From Zea mays (taxonomy: Eukaryota; Streptophyta; Magnoliopsida; Poales; Poaceae): 64,000 nucleotides of DNA. Position numbers and translations under genes: made by a program. Below the pieces are notes generated by a model. The model did no database searches. It was not told the DNA's origin and worked only from the letters and a program-made list of their open reading frames with translations. The stretch is from NCBI RefSeq assembly GCF_902167145.1, contig NC_050104.1:2976001-3040000 (forward strand), read 5' to 3'. Position 1 is the first letter of the stretch. Each line of letters begins with the position of its first letter. Positions 9,003 to 20,088 of the stretch are shown piece after piece.

Positions 9003-10957
9003 TGTCACATCAGGTTTTGGAAGGTAAACCGAATGCGAACCATGTACATGCTAAGATCAGAACTCACGTACACAACGATTACATAAATGACTCATCATAG
9101 CACAATGCTTTGAATAATAATAAAGAGTAAGTAATAATATTATAGAGTAGAGTAATTTACATAATATGAATCAAAGTGCACATAATAGAAACGTAGCCAA
9201 CGTAAACAAACCCACCACAGGCAGCTAACTGGGGGAGGTCGCTAGCCTAATCCTCAAACTCATCGACGTCCTAGAACTCCTAGAGATCCATCTTGATGCC
9301 TTCTTCTCCTTCTTTACCTGAGCATAGATTGCACCAAAGGCAACCTGGTGTTTTGTGAAAGCAAGGGTGAGTACACATCAACGTACTCAGCAAATGTCTC
9401 GTTTGGTTGAGGTGGACTAGCTTTATGTGGGGTTAGGATTAAAATAGTTTCTTTTAGTTCATTAGGTATTTATTATTAGTAGAAGCCACGTTTTAGCAAT
9501 AACCAACCCATGAACCATTTCCTCATCGAGGAACATCATTATCATTATCGTACTAAAACCATTAATAGAACCATTGTATCTCAGATCATCTGTATCTCTA
9601 ATCAAAGGAGCTCCCAAGGCCGCTCTTAACCGTGAGCATGATTGATATATCAGTTTCATAACACTCTACAAAGGTTGCACACTTTATCCACGAGCCGTGA
9701 TTCCCTCTCTAGCCTGGGTTGTGCAGACCCAATCTTCACTACCGAGGTAAATGGCTTGGGATTCACTACGAAGCCTTTACAATGATTCCCTGAGATATAG
9801 CCGCCCGTTAGGTTTTCTAAATGTACCGCACTCCTCCCCAAGGGGCAAACCATCCTCGGCAGAGCGAGTCGCATACACCGAGCCCCATTGACGGCACGAC
9901 GGCGAAGCAAACTACACCTCATTTCCTCTAATTAATTAGCTAAGAGCGTCACATATCACCCTCATGGTTGCACTGTTTTCTCGGGTGGTCATCCAACGAA
10001 TAAGTCCTTACGAAAAGATACTCGAGAAACAACCCAAGTCCCTAAAATAACACGAGCACATCATCATAATCAAGATATCATCAGTGTATCATAAATATTC
10101 TCATCATGTTCCTTGATTAAAGTAGAGCGCTAGCATGAAGCTAACCACAATAATACAAAAGGTAATGAAGGACGAGGTAAACAGAAAGCTAGTTAATCCT
10201 TAGGTTTTAATTATATAATGTGGGCAAATGAATTATCATGTGAGTAGGACATAAGTAGGTCAGAGGACATTTGCCTTCAACAAACAGATGCTCAGGGTCT
10301 TCAGCCTTGCAGAACTTGAAGAACATGATCTACCGATCACTAAAGCTTGATCGTCGATCCACTGAAGCTCGGGAACAGATCACGTCCATTTGCGACACGC
10401 AGCGAAGACTAATAGACACAAGCAACAAACATACACATGCATAAGAACATTACACCATACCAAGAAAAACATAATAAAAATAGGCAGTACGAAATAGAGC
10501 TCGCTGCTACGGTCATGCGAGGAAAAGAAACGCACTTGTTGGAGCTATGATCGACATGTTATCGTGTTTACGCTAAAAATATCAGTTATAACATTTAGTT
10601 CGACATAGTTATATTAATTGACATTTATCAATTGTAAATCAAGACTACTGAGTAGCTTTGACCAATTTACCATTTTAATAGTGGGCGACTAAACAAATAG
10701 TTAATTAACCGTTATGAGTGATTATAAGAGAACAATTTAATATCGCGCGCGGATAACACAAGATAAGCGTGAACGACGCGTGACAACGCGTGCGAACGGC
10801 GCGCAACAACGCATGCGAACAGCACGCGCGACACTCGCGAACGACAAGCGACAACGCGCGTGAAACAGCACTACGTCACGCGAAACAGCACGCGTGACTG
10901 ACACCGTGCGACACACGCGAACCCACATGCTGACAGCGCGCAACACACGCGAAACGG
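9003..10957 (-). mobile_element. Gypsy-E 5' LTR, segment 1 (U5 end)
   Basis: The plus strand begins TGTCACATCAGG, the reverse of the LTR end GGTGTGACA seen in LTR-D and LTR-F. Long blocks match LTR-D in reverse order. The LTR is interrupted at 10957 by Gypsy-A, whose AACGG duplication lies at 10953-10957 and 48014-48018. The part at 10741-10957 is a degenerate CG-rich repeat with many CGCG and GCGAAC words. Confidence 0.85.
9247..10329 (-). other. Candidate spliced mini-ORF in Gypsy-E LTR (two exons)
   Basis: On the minus strand exon a spans 10329-10275, between an AG acceptor and a GC donor (GAAG|GCAAA). Exon b spans 9344-9247 after CCAG. The join keeps one frame in phase 1. Exon a contains KAEDPEHL. 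Exon b has a C-x2-C-x2-C motif followed by SG, then acidic residues and the end DVDEFED. Two Gln codons expected from LTR-D have become TAG, so this copy is dead. This is inferred from comparison with LTR-D and LTR-F; no transcript evidence is available. Confidence 0.45.
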
Positions 10958-13900
10958 TGTAATACCCAATTTGTAATTTGTGAGAGATCATATAAAAGAA
11001 GAAAAGTGTTTTCATTTATGTATGTGTGTATTGCATTCATTTGTCATCACATGTGAACACCATATTAAAAAAACAAATAATAAATAAAAGATATGCCATT
11101 AAGTTATGCATCATGCTGGGTTTTATTTGGTGTGCATTTTGTGACAACAGGAAATGACAAGAAATATATTAAAACCCAAAGTGAAATTTTAAATTCTAAA
11201 AGAATTTCCAAAATTTAGAAAAGAAATGAAAACAAAAATGATGTGGATATAAAAATAAGTAAAAACAGATATATATTATTTCTACACAAGGGTTGAATTT
11301 GTATGATTGACTCGAAGGAAACTCAAAACAAGATTCAAATTCAAATTTGAGATTTAAATGAAAAGAGAAAAAGGAAAATAGGAAGACAGCGTCTGGGCCC
11401 AAAGTTTTACTCGGCCCACAAACCTTCCACTACCGCGCGCGGCCCAACCCTTTTCCACAGCGCGCACCCGGCCAACTGCCATGTGGGGCCCGCTTGTCAG
11501 TCATCCCATAGTGCACGGGTCACTGTACCCATGACCCCACCTGTCATCCCTCACCTCCGCAACGGCCTGGACCGAGTCGCCCACCACCCCGCGGGAAATA
11601 TGGAACTGTGGGCCTGAGCTCGCCGCGTCGTGGGGGATAAGACCCTCTGCGCTCTCCGCAACCCCCCTGCTCGCCCCGTACTGCTCCAGCGCCGCTTTCT
11701 CCACAAAAGGCTGACGCCACCATTGGATAGAAGTTCCGCCACCGTAGCGCAGTCCGCGCCATCGCCGTCGGCGTCGCGTCCATGAATACATGCTTGGGTG
11801 CCTCGCCGTGCTTCGAGGATAGAACCAGGGGCCTCACTGCGGAGGAAGGGTGGCCGGATACCTCGGAATTTGTCGCGTAGCGCAAAATCCTCCGTGGGTC
11901 CGTCGTGCGCCGTGGACAGTGGTGTTCGCCCTGCAACTGTCGGTATGAACCTCCATCCCAAGTTCGCAGTCGTGCCAATTTCGTTTTGCGGGTATCAGAA
12001 GTAGGGGCGGTGCACCGTAGGGGAGGAATTGAGTTACGCCGGTGCCTGCGCCACCGCGGAGGGAGCGCGCCGCCGCGCTGGAGCTCGGGGTGTTGGGGGA
12101 AAGACGCTAACCGTTGAAACCACATCCAACGGTTCAGATTGATGGCGCCGGTGTAGGATTGAAGAAGCAGCCTGAGCCGTTGATCGCTCTCTGGACGGCT
12201 CAGATTAGATCGGGTTTCATTAAACCGTGGCCGTGGATCTCGGATCCGGCGGCTAGTATCGTGTACCGCTTCAGTTAAGTTATATCTCATCTACGCCTTC
12301 ATTGTTGATCGGACGGTACAGATTAGAACTTACTCTTTAGCAGCGCATTTTTGTTAAAGAGCCCCCGAGTGATACTGAAATCAACCCGTCGTCCTATCTG
12401 TAGCGCTCTGAGTCACAGGGATTTTCGTAGCTAGGACCCTGCGGTTCTTAGATTTTGATGCCTAGTCCAGAGCACATTTAAATGGGATAAATGAATTAGA
12501 AAATGAATAGTTAATATATAAATAATTGCTAGAACTTGTTAAATTCATAGAAAATGTATATGAACTCCAAATTACTCCATTCCAGTTTCTAAAATTTTAT
12601 AATATTATTCTCTACCACTTAGAGTCTCTGTTTTGTCATGACAACAGTAAGAAAATTAATTTCCCACTTAATCCTATTTTAAGCACATAAAACCTTTGAA
12701 AATTCATATCTTAAAATCTATAACTCCAAAAATTATGATTCCTGTTCCTAGGATTTTATTTTAATATGTAGATTATTATTGTGTATTTTGTTTATATGTT
12801 TGGTGTGATGTTAATTTTCTCTATATACTGTGCTTGTTTGTATTGTGGCGAGTAGAAGAGCACGTGTCTGAGGATCCTGGTGAGCAGCAGATAGAAGTAG
12901 TTGAGCAGGAGCTCATTGAAGGCAAGTTGTGCCCTTGACCACTTTTTACCAATAATGTTCTTTAATACCATTTATTCATGCATAGGTTAATTTTGATGGG
13001 ACCCGATAGGTCACCCTAGATTGTTTATCTCATTACCTTGTTTACCCCTGAATCACTTGAGTAGTTTTGCTATTGCTTTACATGGTTTTGGGATAATCAT
13101 TTATTATATCTATGTTCCAATTCTTTTGTTATTCTATTTATGTTCATGTCAAGATCATTAATGTTAATTGGAACATAGAGCTTAACTTGAGTAACACGTG
13201 CCACCACAAGAGATTAATGGGACGCCCTTGGCTGACTAATTAGGAAAGCTAGTGGAAGACTACCTTACCCAAAAGGGGCAAGGGCAGTAGGGGAGTTGCA
13301 TGCAAGGAGGTTCTCGGGTTGATTTAGCTGCGATGGCGGTCAGACGGGGGATTCTTGCAAGTGCTCTTCCCATAAACTGTAGCGGGTTGTCGGAAGCTAG
13401 TGGAACTTTGTAAAGGCCTCGTAGTGTTGCCCTGCCTCGCTTCCTTGGTAGAGGTGTATGGGAGTCGCGACCCCTTGGCAGATGGGTAACATGACTTGTG
13501 GGTAAAGGGTACAACCTCTGCAGAGTGTAAAACTGGTATACTAGACGAGCTCACGGTCACGAGCAGCTCAGGACTCTCTGATGATTAAATTATGGAACTT
13601 AAATTCAATTTGTCATTTGCATATGCATGGGATTATTATTAATTTTGTTCTATTACTTTTATTAAGGTTTGGTATTTACTTACATCTAGTAATTGCTAAT
13701 AAAATTTTGACCAACTTATAAAAGCAGTGCTCAGCTTCAACCTTTATTTTGTTGATCAGCCTTACACTTCACATGAACTCCCACCTTTGGTGAGTTCATG
13801 CCACATTATTCCCCACAACTTGTTGAGCGATGAACATGTGTGAGCTCACCCTTGCTGTCTCACACCCCCCCATAGGAGATGAACAGGTGGTTCAGGAGGA

Positions 13901-14139
13901 GCCACAAAGCGAAGAGTTTGATCTGATCTAGGTGGCGTTTCTCAGTTGACATTGGCGCCAACGACGATCCTTAGTTTGTTTTATATTTATCTTTTTTTTT
14001 TGTAATAAGACTTCCGCTATGTAATAAATACTCTGATTATTGTGACATTTATCTCTATACACTCTGTTATTATATATGTTGTCTTCTTGGCGCATGTATG
14101 AGATGCACCTGGTTTTGTTCCTTAAAGCCGGGTGTGACA
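10958..14139 (+). repeat. Gypsy-A 5' LTR
   Basis: A 3182-bp LTR. It keeps the unbroken sequence across both sites where the 3' LTR was hit (about 11944-11975), which proves the insertion points of Gypsy-B and LTR-D. The part at about 11395-11540 has GGCCCAAC and TGGGGCCCGC words, like the site II elements bound by TCP factors in plant promoters. The later half is AT-rich and holds the candidate mini-ORF. Confidence 0.92.
12856..13931 (+). other. Candidate spliced mini-ORF in Gypsy-A 5' LTR (two exons)
   Basis: Exon a is 12856-12921 (66 bp), preceded by GAGTAG and followed by a GC-type donor, GAAG|GCAAGT. Exon b is 13876-13931, preceded by a C-rich tract and ATAG and ending in TAG. The 954-bp intron interrupts a Gly codon in phase 1, and the frame is open through both exons. 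Exon a is rich in Glu, Gln and Val. Exon b ends SEEFDLI. The 3' LTR copy (46727-46792 and 47751-47806) keeps the same lengths and frame. The start codon and first exon were not identified. Confidence 0.5.
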
Positions 14140-14143
14140 GAAG

Positions 14144-14155
14144 TGGTATCAGAGG
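14144..14155 (+). other. Primer binding site of Gypsy-A
   Basis: TGGTATCAGAGG lies four bases past the LTR end. It matches the initiator-Met tRNA complement used by chromoviruses. Confidence 0.9.
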
Positions 14156-14594
14156 AAATGTTGACTGTAGGACGAAACCTAGATAGAAATGGACAAACCC
14201 TTACTTACTTACCTTATTCTGATTCATTCTATACTTACCTTACTCTGATTCTCTCTATACTTATCTTGATCCTGTCTCACCTTCTACTGTTCTACTCTGA
14301 TGATTCTTACCTTTTCTACCCCAAGACAAGATGGATTTCACACCTCGGAATCCTATATTTAAGACATTGTTAAGAGGTAGGAAACCTAAGAAAAAAATTA
14401 AAATTATTTTCTCTATTAAAAAAATGTTGGTTGATTGTTCTGATGATCAATGCCTGATTTGCTTATTTGATTGATTGAAATAGTATAGACGGGCATCTTA
14501 GCATGTACCACCATAAGGTAATGTATTAGCTTTAGTACGTGACACACTTAGCTAAAAAAATTCCCCAAAGTAACATGCTTCGTAATTACATGCC
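14156..14594 (+). other. Gypsy-A leader; gag missing
   Basis: The AT-rich leader carries several CTTACTTACC and CTCTGATTC repeats. Where gag should begin no gag motif or zinc knuckle is seen, and pol sequence starts soon after. A deletion has removed gag and most of protease. Confidence 0.6.
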
Positions 14595-17500
14595 TTGTCT
14601 ACAATCCTTCTTTCTTACCCTGTATTTCTAACCCAGATGGGCTATCCCTATAGTGTTAGAAGAGAGCACTATAGACGTGATCCTTGGTATGTCATGGTTA
14701 AGAAAGGCAAAGACAGTCTATACATTGCTAAAGGAACCATAGAACTCACTAGTTCCAAAGGAGAAAGATTTGAAGTTGAAATTGCAGTAACTACCGCCAC
14801 CAGACTAACGACATTCTTAGTAGACGGGAAGTTTGTTGGTGTCAACATCCGTGTGGTTAGAGATTTTCCGGATGTCTTCCCAGAAGAGTTACCAAGGATG
14901 CCACCGGATACGGAAGTTGAGTTTGTCACTGATCTCTTACCTGAGATTGCTCCTATTTCTAAACAGCTATACAGGATGTCCTCAGAAGAATTAAAGGAAC
15001 TTAAGAATCAATTAACGGAATTACAAGAGGCTGGGTACATTCGTCCGAGTTCTTCACCTTGTGGAGCGCCCGTTCTATTCGTATAGAAGAAAGATTGATC
15101 GTAAGGGATGTGCGTGGATTATAGGACCTAATGATGTCACTGTGAAGAACAAGTATTCGTTACCCCGCATTGAAGATTTATTTGATCAGATAAGAGGTGC
15201 AAGGGTATTCTCGAAGATTGATCTCCGATCGGGATACCATCAAATGAAGATTAGGCCATCGGACATTCCCAAGACGGCTTTCTCGACTCGATATGGATTA
15301 TATGAGTTCACTGTTATGTCATTTGGATTAACCAATGCACCAGCTTATTTTATGGATTTGATGAATAAGGTGTTTATGGAGTATTTGGACAGATTCGTCG
15401 TGGTATTCTTCGACGATATTCTTATCTATTCCAAGGGTGAAAGTGATCATGAGGTACATCTGAGATTGGTGCTGCAGAAGCTACGAGATAACCAGCTATA
15501 TGCCAAGTTCAGCAAGTGCGAGTTTTGGATTGGCGAGGTGCCATTTCTTGATCATATTATTTCTAACAGAGGAATTTCAGTGGATCCTGCGAAAGTTAAG
15601 GATATAATGGAGTGGAGAGTGCCCACTACCGTCACTGAGATTCGGAGTGTCCTGGGGCTTGCAGGATATTATCGAAGATTTATTGAAGGATTCTCTAAGA
15701 TTGCCAAGCCTATGACCTCGCTTCTGGAGAAGGGAAGAGAGTTCAAGTGGGACGAGAAGTGCCAAGGCCGCTTTGATCAATTAAAGAAGAGATTGATGTC
15801 GCCACCAGTGTTAGTTATGCCAAATCTGCAGAAAGATTTGACATTTATTGTGATGCATGTGGCTAAGGCTTGGGATGTGTGCTCATGCAAGAAGGACATG
15901 TGATCGCCTACGCGTCTCGTCAATTGCGGAAACATGAATTGAACTGCCCCACTCATGACTTAGAACTAGCAGCCGTTGTGCATGTGCTTAAGATTTGGAG
16001 ACATTATATTATGGGAAACAAGTGTCAAGTATGCATGGATCATAAGAGTTTGAAGTATATATTCACTCAGAAGGATCTCAACCTTAGGCAACGTCATTGG
16101 TTGGAGCTTATTAAGGATTATGATTTGGAGATTCACTATCACCCGGGCAAGGCAAATTTGGTTGCAGATGCCTTGAGTCGAAAGGAGCATGTTCATTCAG
16201 CTATTGTTTCCCAGCTACCCGATGAGATTGTTGAGGATTTCAGGAGACTTAACCTGGGGATAGTTGCTCACACCGAAGGAGTTACTATTGATGTGGAACC
16301 TACCTTGGAGCAAGAAATCCGCAAAGGCCAAATTGGTGATGCAAAAATACAAGAGATTAAGGATCTGATTACTGAAGGTCGAGTTCCGGAATTTATAGAA
16401 GATGAGCGAGGCACCGTATGGTTCAAGGACAGGATGTGTGTTCCTGATATTGAAAGCCTTCGAGAGACTATTTTAAAGGAGGCCCATGATTCGAATTATT
16501 CTATTCATCCTGGTAGTACCAAGATGTATCAGGATTTGAAGCGGAAATATTGGTGGTATGGATTAAAAAGAGATGTGGCTGCACATGTGGCTATGTGCGA
16601 TGTATGTCAAAGAGTTAAGGCTGAACACCAGAGGCCAGCTGGACTATTGCACCCACTGAAGGTACCCGAGTGGAAGTGGGAAGAGATTGGTATGGATTTC
16701 ATTACTGGATTGCCTCGCACCCAGAAAGGATATGATGCTATATGGGTGATTGTGGATAGATTGACTAAAGTGGCTCACTTCATTCCTGTCAAGACTACTT
16801 ATAAAGGTTCTGAGCTAGCAGAGTTATATATGGCTCAGATTGTGTGTTTACATGGAGTACCCAAGAAGATCGTGTCTGATCGAGGTTCACAGTTTACCTC
16901 AAGATTTTGGAGAAGTTTCCATGAGAATATGAATACGAAGTTAAATTTTAGTACGGCTTATCACCCTCAGACTGATGGACAAACTGAAAGGACTAATCAA
17001 GTATTGGAAGATATGTTGAAAGCGTGTGCCCTTCAGCATGGAGGAAGTTGGGATAAAAGTCTACCTTATGCTGAATTCTCATATAATAATAGCTACCAGG
17101 CCAGTCTGAAGATGTCACCGTTCGAGGCTCTATATGGCAAGAAGTGCATGATTTCTCTATATTAGGACCAGACTGGAGGAAGGCAGTTCTTTGGACCTGA
17201 ACTTATTCAAGAGGCAGAAGAACAAGTCTGTATAATCACGGAGAACTTGAGGGTAGCTCAAACCAGACAAAAGAGCTACGCAGATAATAGAAGAAGACCA
17301 CTGGAATTTGAGGAAGGAGATTGTGTGTACCTCAAGGTGTCACCACTTCGTGGAATGAGGAGATTCAAAGTTAAGGGCAAATTGTCCCCTCGCTATATTG
17401 GACCATTCGGAGTTTTTAGGCAAGTTGGAGAGATGGCCTATGAACTCGAGCTACCTGATAATCTGTCTTATGTGCATTCCATGTGTCTCAACTTAAGAAG

Positions 17501-17733
17501 TGTCTCTGTGTCCCTGAGAAACAGTTACCAATGGAAGAGCTCATTGTTTAGGGTGATTTGGTTTACGTGGAATATCCCATCAAGATTCTTGACACTTTGA
17601 CTAGAGTTACAAGAAATAAGGTGATAAAGATGTGGAAGGTGCAATGGAGTCACCATGGAGAAGACGAAGCAACATGGGAAAGAGAAGAAGAGCTTCGCAT
17701 AGATTTTCCCCATCTTTTCACTAGACCCTTCTA
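14595..17733 (+). pseudogene. pol: Gypsy-A pol: protease end, RT, RNase H, integrase, chromodomain, broken
   Basis: A protease remnant (ILGMSWL, about 14680-14700) precedes the RT linker up to a TAG at 15084-15086. RT continues at about 15090-15850 with FFDDILIYS as the active site. A frameshift near 15870 leads to RNase H and then integrase to a TAG at 17163-17165. Integrase has a zinc site ending CDVCQ and the catalytic residues in GMDFITG, SDRGSQF and QTERTNQ. From 17166 the GPF-type C-terminal domain follows. After another frameshift near 17500 there is a chromodomain with KVQWSHHGEDEATWE. At least three nonsense codons and two frameshifts show long decay. Confidence 0.92.
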
Positions 17734-17757
17734 AATCTCGAGGACGAGATTCTTGTT

Positions 17758-17770
17758 AAGGGGGGTAGGA
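17758..17770 (+). other. Polypurine tract of Gypsy-A
   Basis: AAGGGGGGTAGGA lies just before the 3' LTR at 17773. The line upstream (GAGGACGAGATTC) is shared with Gypsy-C, whose tract follows GGGACGAGATTC. Confidence 0.85.
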
Positions 17771-17772
17771 TT

Positions 17773-18766
17773 TGTAATACCCAATTTGTAATTTGTGAGA
17801 GATCATATAAAAGGAGAAAAGTGTTTTCATTTATGTATGTGTGTATTGCATCCATTTGTCATCACATGTGAACACCATATTAAAAAAACAAATAATAAAT
17901 AAAAGATATGCCATTAAGTTATGCATCATGCTGGGTTTTATTTGGTGTGCATTTTGTGACAACAGGAAATGACAAGAAATATATTAAAACCCAAAGTGGA
18001 ATTTTAAATTCTAAAAGAATTTCCAAAATTTAGAAAAGAAATGAAAACAAAAATGATGTGGATATAAAAATAAGTAAAAACAGATATATATATATTATTT
18101 CTACACAAGGGTTGAATTTGTATGATTGACTCGAAGGAAACTCAAAACAAGATTCAAATTCAAATTTGAGATTTAAATGAAAAGAGAAAAAGGAAAATAG
18201 GAAGACAGCGTCTGGGCCCAAAGTTTTACTCGGCCCACAAACCTTCCACTACCGCGCGCGGCCCAACCCTTTTCCACAGCGCGCACCCGGCCAACTGCCA
18301 TGTGGGGCCCGCTTGTCAGTCATCCCATAGTGCACGGGTCACTGTACCCATGACCCCACCTGTCATCCCTCACCTCCGCAACGGCCTGGACCGAGTCACC
18401 CACCACCCCGCGGGAAATATGGAACTGTGGGCCTGAGCTCGCCGCGTCGTGGGGGATAAGACCCTCTGCGCTCTCCGCAACCCCCCTGCTCGCCCCGTAC
18501 TGCTCCAGCGCCGCTTTCTCCACAAAAGGCTGACGCCACCATTGGATAGAAGTTCCGCCACCGTAGCGCAGTCCGCGCCATCGCCGTCGACGTCGCGTCC
18601 ATGAATACATGCTTGGGTGCCTCGCCGTGCTTCGAGGATAGAACCAGGGGCCTCACTGCGGAGGAAGGGTGGCCGGATACCTCGGAATTCGCCGTCGTAG
18701 CGCAAAATCCTTCGTGGGTCCGTCGTGCGCCGTGGACAGTGGTGTTCGCCCTGCAACTGTCGGTAT
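17773..18766 (+). repeat. Gypsy-A 3' LTR, segment 1
   Basis: Matches 10958-11948 with few changes. It stops at the Gypsy-B insertion after CGGTAT. Confidence 0.92.
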
Positions 18767-20088
18767 TGTCGGCGTTTCGAGACCGGGGGGTCCCTGAGCC
18801 GACGAGTGAGTGTGCCGCGTGCCCCAGCCCAGATGGGTCGAGCGCGTGGGCGAGCGCGAAGGGGGGAGAAGCGAGGTGGCCGGAGACGGGCGTGAGAGAG
18901 GTGGAGATCCCGCGGCCTTCGTGTTCGTCCCGCGCCCAGGTCGGGTGCGCTTGCAGTAGGGGGTTACAAGCGTCCACGCGGGTGAGGGAAGCGAGCGACC
19001 CCAAGAGAGCGCATGTCCCGTCCTCGTCCCCGCGCGGCCAACCTTCTCTAAGAAGGCCCTGGTCCTTCCTTTTATAGGCGTAAGGAGAGGATCCAGGTGT
19101 ACAATGGGGGTGTAGCAGAGTGCTACGTGTCTAGCGGAGGGAGAGCTAGCGCCCTAAGTACATGCCAATGTGGCAGCCGGAGAGATCTTGGCACCCTGCT
19201 GGCGTGATGTCGTGGCTGTCGGAGGAGCAACGGAGCCTGGCGGAGGGACAGCTGTCGGAGCGGTCGAGTCCTTGCTGACGTCCCCCTGCTTCCGTAAGAG
19301 AGCTGAGAGCCGCCGTCGTCACAGAGCTTGTGGGGCGCCATCATTGCCCATCTGGCGGAGCTAGCCAGATGGGACACCGGTCTTGTTCTCTGTGACCCGA
19401 GTCGGCTCGGGGTAGGATGATGATGGCGCTTCCCGTTGACGTGGCGGGCCTGTGCCCTAGGTCGGGCGACGTGGGGGCTCCTCCGAAGCCGAGGTCGAGT
19501 CTGTCTTCCGTGGCCGGGGCCGAGCCCGAGCCCCTGGGTCGGGCGAGGCGGAGATCGTTCGGCAGAGGCCAGAGCGGAGTCCGAGCCCTGGGGTCGGGCG
19601 AGGCCAGAGCGGAGTCCGAGCCCTGTGGTCGGGCGAGGCGTAGTTCGTCGTCTTCCGGGGCTGAGCCCGAGTCCGAGCCCTGGGTCGGGCGGAGCGGAGT
19701 TCGCCGTCTTCCGGGTCTTAGCCCGAGTCCGAGCCCTGGGTCGGGCGGAACGGAGCTCGCCGTCTTCCGGGTCTTAGCCCGAGTCCGAGCCCTGGGTCGG
19801 GCGGAGCGGAGTTCGCCGTCTTCCGGGTCTTAGCCCGAGTCCGAGCCCTGGGTCGGGCGGAGCGGAGTTCGCCGTCTTCCGGGTCTTAGCCCGAGTCCGA
19901 GCCCTGGGTCAGGCGGAGCGGAGTTCGCCGTCTTCTGGGGCTTAGCCCGAGTCCGAGCCCTGGGTCGAGCGGAGCGGAGTTCGCCGTCTTCCGGGTCTTA
20001 GCCCGAGTCCGAGCCCTGGGTCGGGCGGAGCGGAGTTCGCCGTCTTCCGGGGCTTAGCCCGAGTCCGAGCCCTGGGTCGGGCGGAGCG
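18767..20088 (-). repeat. Gypsy-B 3' LTR, first part
   Basis: Matches 41383-42669. A TATA-like box (TATAAAAG on minus) is at 19069-19076. A duplication of about 39 bp near 19590-19630 is not in the partner LTR. The segment ends exactly at the end of the 56-bp tandem array, where Gypsy-C inserted. Confidence 0.9.
19641..20088. repeat. 56-bp tandem array, eight units, Gypsy-B 3' LTR
   Basis: Eight units of exactly 56 bp (448 bp) contain GAGTTCGCCGTCTTCCGGG and GCCCGAGTCCGAGCCCTGGG. The partner LTR has eight units too, at 42222-42669. The array lies in U3, upstream of the TATA-like box on the minus strand, and is very CpG-rich. Confidence 0.92.

Noticed and set aside
11544..12290. A 248-codon minus-strand ORF in the Gypsy-A LTR
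   Set aside because: It lies in GC-rich LTR text, is broken in the 3' LTR and has no family resemblance.
14144..14155. A tRNA gene fragment
   Set aside because: The match is only the 12-base primer site complement; no cloverleaf can be formed around it, and the same holds for the other primer sites.
19417..20085. CRISPR-like or protein repeat in the 56-bp array
   Set aside because: The units are directly adjacent without spacers, lie in a eukaryotic LTR U3, and the Arg/Ser/Pro-rich translations are by-products of the GC-rich repeat.
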